Assembly (NCBI GenBank): GCA_964553535.1
Contig: CAZKLK010000005.1
Span: 1 to 30,852 of the forward strand
Length of the DNA stretch: 30,852 nucleotides
From: JALHSV01 sp964553535
Lineage (GTDB): Bacteria > Nitrospirota > Thermodesulfovibrionia > Thermodesulfovibrionales > SM23-35
Reading direction: 5' to 3'
The notes under the pieces were generated by a model that worked only from the letters and a program-made list of their open reading frames with translations, had not been told where the DNA came from and did not search any database. The translations under genes and the position numbers were made by a program. Of this stretch, positions 21,572 to 29,789 are shown piece by piece (the first letter of the stretch is position 1; every line of letters begins with the position of its first letter).

Positions 21572-21982
21572 TTACCTGAATTTCTCTCCGATCTGCACCC
21601 TCGCTACCGCGCGCTCAATGGAGGCAGTAGCCCTGGCAAAATCGAATTCTTCAACTTTTCTCAGTCTCTCCTCCGCCCTCTTCATAGCGGCCTTCGCCCT
21701 TTCAACATCGATGTCCTCGGATTTTTCAGCGCTGTCAGCCAGTATCATAACCCGGTTGGGCTCGACCTCGGCATAGCCCCAGTTCACAAAGACATACTTT
21801 GTGGCATTCCCTTTTTTATAAGAAAGCATCCCGATTTTTAAGGTTGTAAAGAATGGCGCGTGTCCGAGAAGAACGCCGAATTCGCCTTCACTGCCGGAGC
21901 AGGTGACTTCATCGACATTCTCACTCAAAATAAGACCATACGGGGTAACAATCTCGAGCTTTAATTTATCTTCTTTTTCCAT
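21572..21982 (-). CDS. atpC: ATP synthase F1 subunit epsilon
   Basis: Central-stalk subunit linking the gamma shaft to the c-ring and inhibiting ATP hydrolysis. The 136-residue product has the N-terminal beta-sandwich (LKLEIVTPYGLILSENVDEVTCSGSEGEFGVLLGHAPF) and a C-terminal helical hairpin (about 90-136, RAKAAMKRAEERLRKVEE, ATASIERAVARVQI). The ATG is preceded by GGAG with 4-5 nt spacing. It is the last gene of the operon, 36 bp after atpD. Confidence 0.96.
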   Translation of the reverse strand: MEKEDKLKLEIVTPYGLILSENVDEVTCSGSEGEFGVLLGHAPFFTTLKIGMLSYKKGNATKYVFVNWGYAEVEPNRVMILADSAEKSEDIDVERAKAAMKRAEERLRKVEEFDFARATASIERAVARVQIGEKFR

Positions 21983-22018
21983 GTTTCTCCTGCCTTACAG
22001 TTTGCCTTTCCCTTATAC

Positions 22019-23434
22019 CTATCTGCTCCAGCCAAGCTTCTTCGCCTTTTCCTCCACCTCTTCAATCGGACCAACCATGTAGAATGCCTGCTCCGGGACA
22101 TCATCGTACTGACCTTCAAGAATTGCCTTGAACCCCTTGATGGTATCCGCGGTTTTAACATATTTCCCTTTTTGGCCGGTAAACGTCTCCGCAACATGGA
22201 ACGGCTGGCTCAGGAATCTCTGCAGCTTCCTTGAGCGTGCAACAATCAGCTTGTCATCTTCCGAAAGTTCTTCGATACCAAGGATCGCTATGATGTCCTG
22301 GAGCTCCTTATACCTCTGAAGAGTCTTCTGGACACCGCGTGCAACAGCATAATGTTCTTCGCCGATAACCTTTGGATCGAGAATTCTCGAGGTGGAATCG
22401 AGAGGGTCAACAGCGGGATATATCCCGAGTTCTGCAATCTGCCTTGAAAGAACGACGGTGCCGTCGAGATGGGTGAATGCTGTGGCGACGGCCGGGTCGG
22501 TCAGGTCGTCGGCGGGGACGTAGATCGCCTGCATTGCCGTGATTGCGCCCTTCTTCGTAGTAGTGATCCTCTCCTGAAGCGCTCCCATGTCGGTCCCGAG
22601 CGTAGGCTGGTAACCGACCGCCGAAGGCATTCTGCCGAGGAGGGCGGAGACTTCAGCCCATGCAAGGGTATATCTGAAGATGTTATCGATAAAAATAAGA
22701 ACGTCCTGCCCCTGGTCCCTGAAGTATTCGGCAACCGTGAGCGCGCTCAGTCCGACGTTGGCCCGCGCACCGGGCGGTTCGTTCATCTGACCATAGATGA
22801 GCGCCGCCTTCGGCAGAACTCCCGAGTGCTTCATTTCCAGGTAAAGGTCATTGCCTTCCCTGGTTCTCTCACCGACGCCCGCAAAAACGGAGATACCGCC
22901 GTGAACCATGGCAATGTTATTGATCATCTCCATAATAATAACCGTCTTGCCGACACCGGCTCCGCCGAACATGCCCATCTTTCCGCCGCGGACAAACGGG
23001 ATGAGGAGATCAAAAACTTTAACGCCGGTCTCGAATGCCTGTGTTGTTGCTTCCTGCTCGACAAAATCAGGCGCCGGCCTGTGGATAGGCATCGTTTCAT
23101 CCGCCTGCACCGGGCCCAATTCATCAATGGGCTCACCGATAACATTTAATATCCTGCCGAGCGCTGCTTTTCCCACCGGCATAGTAATAGGCTGTCCCAT
23201 ATCGACCGCTTCCATCCCCCTGATGAGACCTTCAGTCGCGCTCATGGCTATGGTCCTCACCTTATTCTCTCCGAGGTGGGTGGCGGTTTCCAGTGTAAGA
23301 TGAATTTCTGGAATGCCTTTTGACGCATCTCCGGGGTGATCAACCCTGATTGCATCGCGGATTTTCGGCAACTGCTTCTCGAACTCAACGTCTACGACTG
23401 CTCCGATGACCTGCGAAACTTTCCCAACATTCAT
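22019..23434 (-). CDS. atpD: ATP synthase F1 subunit beta
   Basis: Catalytic subunit of the F1 hexamer. The 471-residue product shows the P-loop GGAGVGKT (157-164), GERTREGNDLY with the catalytic Glu, LIFIDNIFRYT (Walker B), the ALLGRMPSAVGYQPTL segment, and the DELSEEDKL-like sequence (here EELSEDDKLIV) near the C-terminus. No inserts or truncation. It begins 45 bp after atpG. Confidence 0.98.
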   Translation of the reverse strand: MNVGKVSQVIGAVVDVEFEKQLPKIRDAIRVDHPGDASKGIPEIHLTLETATHLGENKVRTIAMSATEGLIRGMEAVDMGQPITMPVGKAALGRILNVIGEPIDELGPVQADETMPIHRPAPDFVEQEATTQAFETGVKVFDLLIPFVRGGKMGMFGGAGVGKTVIIMEMINNIAMVHGGISVFAGVGERTREGNDLYLEMKHSGVLPKAALIYGQMNEPPGARANVGLSALTVAEYFRDQGQDVLIFIDNIFRYTLAWAEVSALLGRMPSAVGYQPTLGTDMGALQERITTTKKGAITAMQAIYVPADDLTDPAVATAFTHLDGTVVLSRQIAELGIYPAVDPLDSTSRILDPKVIGEEHYAVARGVQKTLQRYKELQDIIAILGIEELSEDDKLIVARSRKLQRFLSQPFHVAETFTGQKGKYVKTADTIKGFKAILEGQYDDVPEQAFYMVGPIEEVEEKAKKLGWSR

Positions 23435-23479
23435 TGTATTACCCCCTGACTCTATTGTAAAATTCTTTTCCCGTGTTCT

Positions 23480-24358
23480 CTATTCCTTCAAAGCCTCAAC
23501 ACCGCCAACGATGTCCATAAGATCCTTGGTGATGCCGGCCTGCCTTACCTTATTCGCGAGAAGAGTTACTTTATTGATGAGTTCCGAACAGTTCTTCGTG
23601 GCATTCTCCATGGCCGTCATTCTTGACGCCTCTTCGGCTGCCGAAGATTCAAGCAACGCCCGGTAAATCTGTATCTCAATATATTTCGGCAGCAGACGCT
23701 CGAATATAGCTGCCCGCGACGGCTCATAGAGGTAATCAGCGATCATATCCGTCCCCCTTTTTTCTCCCTCTCCCTCTATGGTGCCTAACGGAAGCAGCTT
23801 CATTGACGTAACCTTCTGAGCAATCAATGACTTGAACTCGTTATAAATAATAACCACTTCATCAAATGTCTCAGTGACGTAATTTTCAGTCAGGTCGCTC
23901 GATATCGCCTGGGCATCGGAATACGTCACCTTTCCGGACAGCCCCAGCCACTGTTTCCTCATCGGAATATTTCTCCTGCGGAAATAGTCTCTCGCCTTCC
24001 TCCCGATAACATTCAGGCTCACTTCAACCCCGTCTTTTTTAAGGCTGTTGATGTAGTTTGCGCTTGCTTTCAGAATATTCGTATTGAAGGCCCCGCAGAG
24101 CCCTTTATCGGAAGTCAGGACTATAACCTCAACGGTCTTCCTCGGCCTCAGGAAGAGCAGCGGATGGACCTCTCTGGAGGATACCCGTGCAAGGTCGGAA
24201 AGGACTGTCTGCATCCGGGTGGCATATGGCCTGAAATTCAGCATCCGGTCCTGTACCTTCCTCATCTTGGCAGCCGCGACCATTTTCATGGCGGCCGTGA
24301 TCTTCTTGGTGCTCTGGATCGCTTTCAGTCTTTTTCGTATATCCCGTAAAGTTGGCAT
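23480..24358 (-). CDS. atpG: ATP synthase F1 subunit gamma
   Basis: Rotor shaft of the F1 motor. The 292-residue product has the N-terminal coiled-coil helix (LRDIRKRLKAIQSTKKITAAMKMVAAAKM), the central Rossmann-like part with LTSDKGLCGAFN, and the C-terminal helix with SRMTAMENATKNCSELINKVTLLANKVRQAGIT. The ATG lies 23 bp after atpA. Confidence 0.97.
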   Translation of the reverse strand: MPTLRDIRKRLKAIQSTKKITAAMKMVAAAKMRKVQDRMLNFRPYATRMQTVLSDLARVSSREVHPLLFLRPRKTVEVIVLTSDKGLCGAFNTNILKASANYINSLKKDGVEVSLNVIGRKARDYFRRRNIPMRKQWLGLSGKVTYSDAQAISSDLTENYVTETFDEVVIIYNEFKSLIAQKVTSMKLLPLGTIEGEGEKRGTDMIADYLYEPSRAAIFERLLPKYIEIQIYRALLESSAAEEASRMTAMENATKNCSELINKVTLLANKVRQAGITKDLMDIVGGVEALKE

Positions 24359-24381
24359 GTATGTTCTCCTATCCGCACATA

Positions 24382-25893
24382 TTATGCCGCGAAGGTCTTC
24401 TTGAACGCTGTAATAGCCTCTGCAATCTTTGCTTTCAGGTCATCATCCAGTGCCTTCTTCTCCATGATCTCCTTCTTCACGGCTTGCCTTTCAGCCCTGA
24501 CGTACCTCAGCAATCCTTCCTCAAACGGCCTGATTGCCTCGATAGGAAGATCATCCATGAATCCCTGCGTTCCGGCAAATATGACTATAATCTGATCGTC
24601 AACCGACATCGGCACGAATTGATCCTGCTTCAGGAGTTCGACCATCCTTCTCCCTCTTTCGATTTGTGCGAGGGTAGCCTTATCGAGGTCTGAAGCAAAC
24701 TGTGCGAATGCCGCAAGCTCTCTGTACTGTGCAAGGTCGAGACGAAGCATGCCCGCTATCTGCTTCATAGCCTTAATCTGGGCCGCACCGCCGACACGGC
24801 TGACCGAGAGGCCCGCGTTAACCGCCGGCCTGACGCCACCATAGAACAACTCAGGCTCAAGGTATATCTGGCCGTCGGTGATGGAGATGACGTTTGTCGG
24901 AATGTATCCGGAAACGTCACCGGCCTGTGTTTCAATAACAGGGATAGCCGTCAGCGACCCGGCCCCCATTTCATCGCTCATTTTCGCAGCCCTCTCAAGG
25001 AGACGGGAATGAAGATAGAAGACGTCGCCCGGATAGGCTTCACGCGCGGGCGGACGCCTCAGGATCAAGGAGAGCTGCCGGTAGGCATGCGCCTGTTTGG
25101 TCAGGTCGTCATATCCGATAAACGCATGCTGCCCGTTGTCTCTGAAATATTCCCCCATTGTGCACCCTGTATAGGGAGCTATATACTGCATCGGCGCCGG
25201 TTCACTCGCCGTTGCCACGACAACGACTGTGTGTTCCATGGCGCCCATCTCTTCAAGTTTCTGCACGGTGTTGACAACCGCAGGCCGGCGCTGTCCGACG
25301 GCAACGTAAATGCAGGTGACGTCTCCGCCCTTCTGATTGATTATAGTGTCAATAAGGATTGCCGTTTTCCCGATCTGGCGGTCGCCGATGCAAAGTTCGC
25401 GCTGTCCCCTGCCGATCGGTATCATGGCATCGACAGCCTTGATGCCTGTCTGGAGCGGTTGGTGAACAGGCTTCCTTCTGATGATGCCGGGGGCGATTAA
25501 TTCAACCCTCCTGGTCTGCTTCGCATTGATCGGCCCTTTGCCGTCTATCGGCTGACCGATGGCGTTGACGACTCTCCCCCTTAGTTCGGGGCCGACGGGC
25601 ACTTCCATGACCTTGCCGGTGCGTTTAACGATATCCCCTTCCTTGACAAGCTTGTCCTCGCCAAAGAGAACCGCGCCAACCGCTTCCTCCTCAAGGTTCA
25701 GAGCCATGCCGAAAACTCCGTTCGGAAACTCAAGCATTTCCGCCGCCATGCAGTTTTCAAGGCCGTAAACCTTTGCGACACCGTCACCGATATATGTGAC
25801 CGTGCCGATTTCGCTTACATCAACCTTCTTCTCAAAGTCCGTGATCTGCTTCCGTAGAAGTTCGCTTATTTCTTCTGTCTTGATTTCTGGCAT
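24382..25893 (-). CDS. atpA: ATP synthase F1 subunit alpha
   Basis: Regulatory nucleotide-binding subunit of F1. The 503-residue product has the P-loop GDRQIGKT (170-177), the N-terminal crown region, and YIPTNVISITDGQIYLEPELFYGGVRPAVNAGLSVSRVGGAAQIKAMK. GGGGTGA-like purines before the ATG lie inside the end of atpH, which is only 4 bp upstream, so translation is coupled. Confidence 0.98.
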   Translation of the reverse strand: MPEIKTEEISELLRKQITDFEKKVDVSEIGTVTYIGDGVAKVYGLENCMAAEMLEFPNGVFGMALNLEEEAVGAVLFGEDKLVKEGDIVKRTGKVMEVPVGPELRGRVVNAIGQPIDGKGPINAKQTRRVELIAPGIIRRKPVHQPLQTGIKAVDAMIPIGRGQRELCIGDRQIGKTAILIDTIINQKGGDVTCIYVAVGQRRPAVVNTVQKLEEMGAMEHTVVVVATASEPAPMQYIAPYTGCTMGEYFRDNGQHAFIGYDDLTKQAHAYRQLSLILRRPPAREAYPGDVFYLHSRLLERAAKMSDEMGAGSLTAIPVIETQAGDVSGYIPTNVISITDGQIYLEPELFYGGVRPAVNAGLSVSRVGGAAQIKAMKQIAGMLRLDLAQYRELAAFAQFASDLDKATLAQIERGRRMVELLKQDQFVPMSVDDQIIVIFAGTQGFMDDLPIEAIRPFEEGLLRYVRAERQAVKKEIMEKKALDDDLKAKIAEAITAFKKTFAA

Positions 25894-25897
25894 AATT

Positions 25898-26437
25898 TCA
25901 CCCCTTTATTAGCTCATCTTTTAAAAGCCTTAGCTGGCCTTTTATGCTTGTATCATACATAGTGCTCCCGATCCTGACGAGAACCCCTCCCAGCAGGGAA
26001 GGATCTATCATATACTCCAGATCGAGATCCCTGTCCGTTATGTTTTTCAGGGAAGCCCTGAGCTTCGCTTCCTGTTCCTTATTAACGGGGACCGGCGTCA
26101 TGACAACCGCCTTAGCCTTCTTTTTCTTTTCGAGGTAGAAACTCGTAGCCGTCCTTATGATTTCCGGCAGCGCCTGAACCACCCCGACCTCTGTTAGATG
26201 CAAAATAAATTTCACGACATAATCGGATAGTTTCAGCTTGTCTTTCAGTTGCCTGATGACGGCGGCCCGCTCGTCGTTTGTGAACAGCGGATTTACGAGA
26301 AGACTCTTGAATTCCTTGCTTGCGGTCATGAGGTCATAAACTGCCATGAGTTCTGAGAGCGCCCTGGGAATGTTCTCAAGTTCAACAGCTCTCAGCAATG
26401 CCTTTGCGTATCTGCTTGCTTGTTTCGCCGGCTTCAA
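25898..26437 (-). CDS. atpH: ATP synthase F1 subunit delta
   Basis: Peripheral-stalk subunit (OSCP homologue) joining the b dimer to the top of F1. The 179-residue product begins KPAKQASRYAKALLRA, the usual family N-terminus, and ends with the C-terminal LEYMIDPSLLGGVLVRIGSTMYDTSIKGQLRLLK motif. It starts with TTG at 26437, which overlaps the atpF stop as TTGA; AGGAGG lies 6 nt upstream and supports this unusual start. Confidence 0.95.
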   Translation of the reverse strand: MKPAKQASRYAKALLRAVELENIPRALSELMAVYDLMTASKEFKSLLVNPLFTNDERAAVIRQLKDKLKLSDYVVKFILHLTEVGVVQALPEIIRTATSFYLEKKKKAKAVVMTPVPVNKEQEAKLRASLKNITDRDLDLEYMIDPSLLGGVLVRIGSTMYDTSIKGQLRLLKDELIKG

Positions 26438-27048
26438 CCTTTGCCTCCTATCTTGACAAGAGCGTCTTCGAGAAGCTTTTCCTGTTCTTCCCTGGTTAAT
26501 TTTTCCCTGATCTTTTTCTCTGCGAGATCCAATGCCAACGCCACCGCCTCGGCCTTAATGGCCTCTTTTGCGTGTTTCAGCTCAAATTCAATATTGGTTT
26601 TTGCCTGTTCCGCGATCTTTGCCTTGAGCCTCTCGCTCTCCGCAAAGATGCTGTCCCTCTCCTGTTCGCCGGACTTCTTGGCTGCGGCGAGAATTGCCTC
26701 TATCTCCGCATCTTTTTCCTTCAACCTGGCTTCGACTTCCTGCAAGGCCTTCAGCGAAGCCGCTTTGGCTTCCTGCGCTTCACGGAGGGTTTTTTCGATC
26801 AGCTCAGTCCTTTTCTGGAAAAAATTCTGCATGGGCTTTCTGGCAAATTTGAAGAGGATAACAATAAGGATGAGGAAATTTATGACTTTCCACATGTAAT
26901 CCTTCCACCACGGCACAGTCTCTGCGCCCGCACCCCCGCCGGCGGCGAATACAACAGAAGCCGCTGTTAGAGAAAAAACTGCACACATGGAGATGCTGAA
27001 AATGTGTTTTCCCCGGATAACGGAACCTGTTCGTTGGGCTGTCTTCAT
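26434..27048 (-). CDS. atpF: ATP synthase F0 subunit b with signal-like N-terminus
   Basis: Peripheral stalk subunit. The 204-residue protein begins with a basic then hydrophobic segment (HIFSISMCAVFSLTAASVVFA, about 15-35) that looks like a cleavable signal peptide before AGGGAGA. The true membrane anchor MWKVINFLILIVILFKFA (about 52-69) comes next, followed by a long charged coiled coil (75-200). Signal-like extensions occur on b subunits of several anaerobic lineages. ATG overlaps the b' stop as ATGA; the end overlaps the atpH TTG. Confidence 0.93.
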   Translation of the reverse strand: MKTAQRTGSVIRGKHIFSISMCAVFSLTAASVVFAAGGGAGAETVPWWKDYMWKVINFLILIVILFKFARKPMQNFFQKRTELIEKTLREAQEAKAASLKALQEVEARLKEKDAEIEAILAAAKKSGEQERDSIFAESERLKAKIAEQAKTNIEFELKHAKEAIKAEAVALALDLAEKKIREKLTREEQEKLLEDALVKIGGKG

Positions 27049-27464
27049 ACCTTCACCAGCTTTCTGACAATTTCATCGGAGAACTTGTCCACATCGACCT
27101 GGAGCGACCGGCGCGCTTTTTCAGCTTCAGACCTGATCTCCTGCTTCGCTTGCTCAAGAGATGCGTCCGCGCTGGCCTTCGTCGCTGAGAGAACCTCCCG
27201 CTGTCTGTTCACCCCCTCAGCCCTGAGAGCTTCGAATATTTCTTTTGCCTTGCTTCTCGATTCGGCCAGCTCTCTGTTTAATCTCGCGATCCCCTCCTCG
27301 CTTTTTTCCTGCAGATCCTTGGCGGAATCCAGGTTGCCCTTGATGGTATCCTCGCGTTCTTTGAACATCTGCATGACCGGCTTGAAAAGGATTGCGTTGA
27401 GGATAAAAAGGAGGACAAGAAAATTAACCAACATGACGAAAAATGAGTAGTTTAATTCAAGCAT
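27045..27464 (-). CDS. atpF': ATP synthase F0 subunit b'
   Basis: Second peripheral-stalk subunit, forming a b/b' heterodimer. The 139-residue product has one N-terminal membrane helix (FFVMLVNFLVLLFILNAILF, 8-27), then KPVMQMFKERE and a charged coiled coil rich in Ala, Glu and Lys. It heads the operon; GGGAAGGTGAAAG before the ATG provides a Shine-Dalgarno. The order b'-b-delta-alpha-gamma-beta-epsilon lacks atpB and atpE, which must lie elsewhere. Confidence 0.92.
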   Translation of the reverse strand: MLELNYSFFVMLVNFLVLLFILNAILFKPVMQMFKEREDTIKGNLDSAKDLQEKSEEGIARLNRELAESRSKAKEIFEALRAEGVNRQREVLSATKASADASLEQAKQEIRSEAEKARRSLQVDVDKFSDEIVRKLVKV

Positions 27465-27504
27465 CTTTCACCTTCCCTCAAGAAGTTTAAGAAAAGCGAG
27501 AAAA

Positions 27505-27534
27505 GCATATCACAGGGCAAAAAAGATTGTCAAG
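27505..27534 (-). promoter_or_regulatory. Promoter of the atp (F1) operon
   Basis: On the minus strand a perfect TTGACA (27534-27529), an 18-bp spacer and TATGCT (27510-27505), four of six matches. It lies about 40 nt before the atpF' start codon. Confidence 0.65.
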
Positions 27535-27614
27535 AGATTTTTGGAAGAAAAAATAAGGATATGAAATACCGCTTCGCACTCTGCAAATCAAGCGATCCCG
27601 CGATGAAATTGCCG

Positions 27615-27623
27615 TGCTACAAT
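27615..27623 (+). promoter_or_regulatory. Extended -10 element before bioF
   Basis: TGC-TACAAT forms an extended -10 box that ends 6 nt before the bioF ATG at 27630. No Shine-Dalgarno lies between them, so a leaderless transcript is likely. No clear -35 hexamer is visible, as expected for extended -10 promoters. Confidence 0.45.
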
Positions 27624-27629
27624 ATGTGT

Positions 27630-28760
27630 ATGTTCAGTGATAAACTTGCGCGGCTGCGCGGGGAAAACCTCCTCAGACGCATACAGGACAGGGAATCCGG
27701 TGCGGTTCCGAGGATCAGGATGCAGGGGAATGAATACCTTAATTTCTCATCCAACGATTATCTCGGATTCGCGGGTCATCCTTATCTTGCGGCAAAAGCG
27801 AAAGAATCGATGAGCCTTTACGGATTCGGTGCAGGGGCTTCGAGGCTCATGGCCGGGGGAAGCATACTTCATCAGAAGCTTGAGAAAAAAATTGCTCAGT
27901 TCAAAAGCACCGAAGCCGCAGCGGTCTTCAATTCCGGTTATGCGGCAAACACCGGAATAATACCGGCGCTCGCCGAAAAAGGCGCGGTCGTATTCAGCGA
28001 CGAGCTGAACCATGCGAGCATCATAGACGGATGCAGGCTTAGCAGGGCGGAGACGGTCATCTATAATCATAAAGACATGACGCACCTCGAAGAGTGCCTT
28101 AAAAAAAGTTCTGCGGCTACAAAGCTTGTCGTCACCGATTCCGTCTTCAGCATGGATGGCGATATAGCTCCGCTTCCGGAGATATTCCGCCTGTGCAGGA
28201 CGTACTCTGCATATTTGTATGTTGATGAGGCCCATGCGACCGGTGTAATCGGTGGGGGCAGGGGTTCGCTCCCGCACTTTCATCTGAAATCCGAACCATG
28301 GGTCTTTCAGATGGGGACGTTCTCCAAGGCGCTCGGTTCGTTCGGCGCCTTTTTCGCCGCCGCCGCCGGCTGCATTGAATGGATAACAAACACTTCGCGG
28401 AGCTTCATGTATTCAACTGCGCTGCCGGCCAGCGTGGTGGCCGCATCAATAGCGGCTCTTGAACTTATCGAACGTGAATCTCATATGATCGGGCTTTTAT
28501 GGAAAAACAGGGACAAGGCTGCGCGGGGCATCGCCGCGGCCGGGTTTGACATCATGGGGAGCGAGACTCCGATTATCCCTGTGAGGACGGGCGGCGTCGG
28601 GGATGCTCTGCGAACCGCACAACATCTTCTCGATCACGGCATTTTCGCCCCTGCAATCAGACCGCCTTCCGTGAAAGAGCCCAGGATAAGAATCACTGTC
28701 ACTGCGGCGCACACCGATGAGGACATTGAGAGGCTGATTGAGGCGCTGAAAAAGATGTAA
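27630..28760 (+). CDS. bioF: 8-amino-7-oxononanoate synthase
   Basis: PLP enzyme condensing pimeloyl-ACP (or -CoA) with L-alanine, the first step of biotin ring assembly. The 376-residue alpha-oxoamine synthase shows YLNFSSNDYLGFAGHP, NSGYAANTGII, HASIIDG, SVFSMDGDIAPL, YVDEAHATGVIG (Asp 199, His 202) and the Schiff-base lysine in GTFSKALGSFGAF (Lys 233). The end IRPPSVKEPRIRITVTAAHT is typical of BioF more than of glycine C-acetyltransferase. ATG 27630 is chosen because the family N-terminus begins here; ATGs at 27561 and 27603 add unmatched residues. No bioA, bioB or bioD is adjacent. Confidence 0.9.
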   Translation: MFSDKLARLRGENLLRRIQDRESGAVPRIRMQGNEYLNFSSNDYLGFAGHPYLAAKAKESMSLYGFGAGASRLMAGGSILHQKLEKKIAQFKSTEAAAVFNSGYAANTGIIPALAEKGAVVFSDELNHASIIDGCRLSRAETVIYNHKDMTHLEECLKKSSAATKLVVTDSVFSMDGDIAPLPEIFRLCRTYSAYLYVDEAHATGVIGGGRGSLPHFHLKSEPWVFQMGTFSKALGSFGAFFAAAAGCIEWITNTSRSFMYSTALPASVVAASIAALELIERESHMIGLLWKNRDKAARGIAAAGFDIMGSETPIIPVRTGGVGDALRTAQHLLDHGIFAPAIRPPSVKEPRIRITVTAAHTDEDIERLIEALKKM

Positions 28761-28823
28761 AAACAGCAGGCGGGGATTCAAGGCGGATAACACCGGAATT
28801 CGGCGGTCACAGGAGGTTGCATC

Positions 28824-28849
28824 CCGCCTCAGCGCGTTCGCTGAGGCGG
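28824..28849. repeat. Perfect 11-bp hairpin between convergent bioF and dapA
   Basis: CCGCCTCAGCG (28824-28834), loop CGTT, CGCTGAGGCGG (28839-28849). No T-run follows on either strand, so it is not a canonical terminator. It may stop transcription or protect mRNA 3' ends from both sides, or be a REP-type element. Confidence 0.55.
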
Positions 28850-28874
28850 ACGCTTCACGCCGGCGACGATAATA

Positions 28875-29747
28875 TTACGGCAGATTAAGATCGGTCAGGA
28901 CCTTTTTCAGCTTTTCCCTGTTCGCCTGAGCCATTTCACAAAGCGGCATTCTGAACTCCTCCTGAATTTTGCCCATCATTGCAAGGGCAGTTTTCACCGG
29001 TATCGGATTCGTTTCGATGAACATAGCCGCATTCAACGGCTCAAGCTTGTAATGCAATGCCCTTGCCTTATCATGCTGTCCCTTCATCCATAAAGAGCAC
29101 ATCCTGGAGACTTCTTTAGGCATAACATTCGCCGAGACTGAGATGACACCCTTTCCGCCAAGTGCGAGCAGCGGGAGCGTAGTAAAATCATCCCCCGAGA
29201 TAACCGTTATTCTGTCGCCGCAAAGCCTGATCACTTCGCTAACCTGCTTCATGTCGCCGGTTGCCTCTTTGATCGCAATAATATTCCTTATCCCGGCGAG
29301 ACGAGCGACTGTCGAAGGCAACATATTGACTGCGGTCCTTCCGGGCACGTTGTATAAAACGATAGGAATATCGACCTTCTCCGCGACTTCCTTGTAGTGC
29401 CGGTAAAGACCTTCCTGGGTCGGCTTATTGTAGTAAGGCGTTACGAGCAGGGCGGCATCCGCGCCCGATTTTTTCGCGTGCATGGTTATTTCAACGGTTT
29501 CATCCGTAGAATTTGCGCCTGTCCCCGCGATAACCGGGATTCGTCTGTTCACGGTTTTGACCGCCACATCGATTACTCTGTAATGCTCCTTATAATCAAG
29601 GGTTGAAGCCTCGCCCGTCGTACCGCAGGGAACTATAGCGTTTGTGCCCTGCGCTATGTGCCATTCAATGAGATCTCCGTAGGCCTTTTCATCAAATTTC
29701 CCTTTCTTAAAAGGCGTAACAATCGCGACTATCGATCCCTTCAGCAT
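28875..29747 (-). CDS. dapA: 4-hydroxy-tetrahydrodipicolinate synthase
   Basis: Condenses pyruvate with aspartate semialdehyde, the committed step to diaminopimelate and lysine. The 290-residue TIM barrel has GTTGEASTL (Thr 44, Thr 45), VTPYYNKPTQEGLYRHY, YNVPGRT (Tyr 132) and the Schiff-base lysine in IIAIKEATGD (Lys 160). Full length with no insert. GGAGG precedes the ATG. It follows dapF by 42 bp in the same orientation, so the two form a small lysine/DAP operon. Confidence 0.97.
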   Translation of the reverse strand: MLKGSIVAIVTPFKKGKFDEKAYGDLIEWHIAQGTNAIVPCGTTGEASTLDYKEHYRVIDVAVKTVNRRIPVIAGTGANSTDETVEITMHAKKSGADAALLVTPYYNKPTQEGLYRHYKEVAEKVDIPIVLYNVPGRTAVNMLPSTVARLAGIRNIIAIKEATGDMKQVSEVIRLCGDRITVISGDDFTTLPLLALGGKGVISVSANVMPKEVSRMCSLWMKGQHDKARALHYKLEPLNAAMFIETNPIPVKTALAMMGKIQEEFRMPLCEMAQANREKLKKVLTDLNLP

Positions 29748-29789
29748 TGCTGCCTCCTTTTTAATGGAGTTTATGCAAACTCCTGTTCC

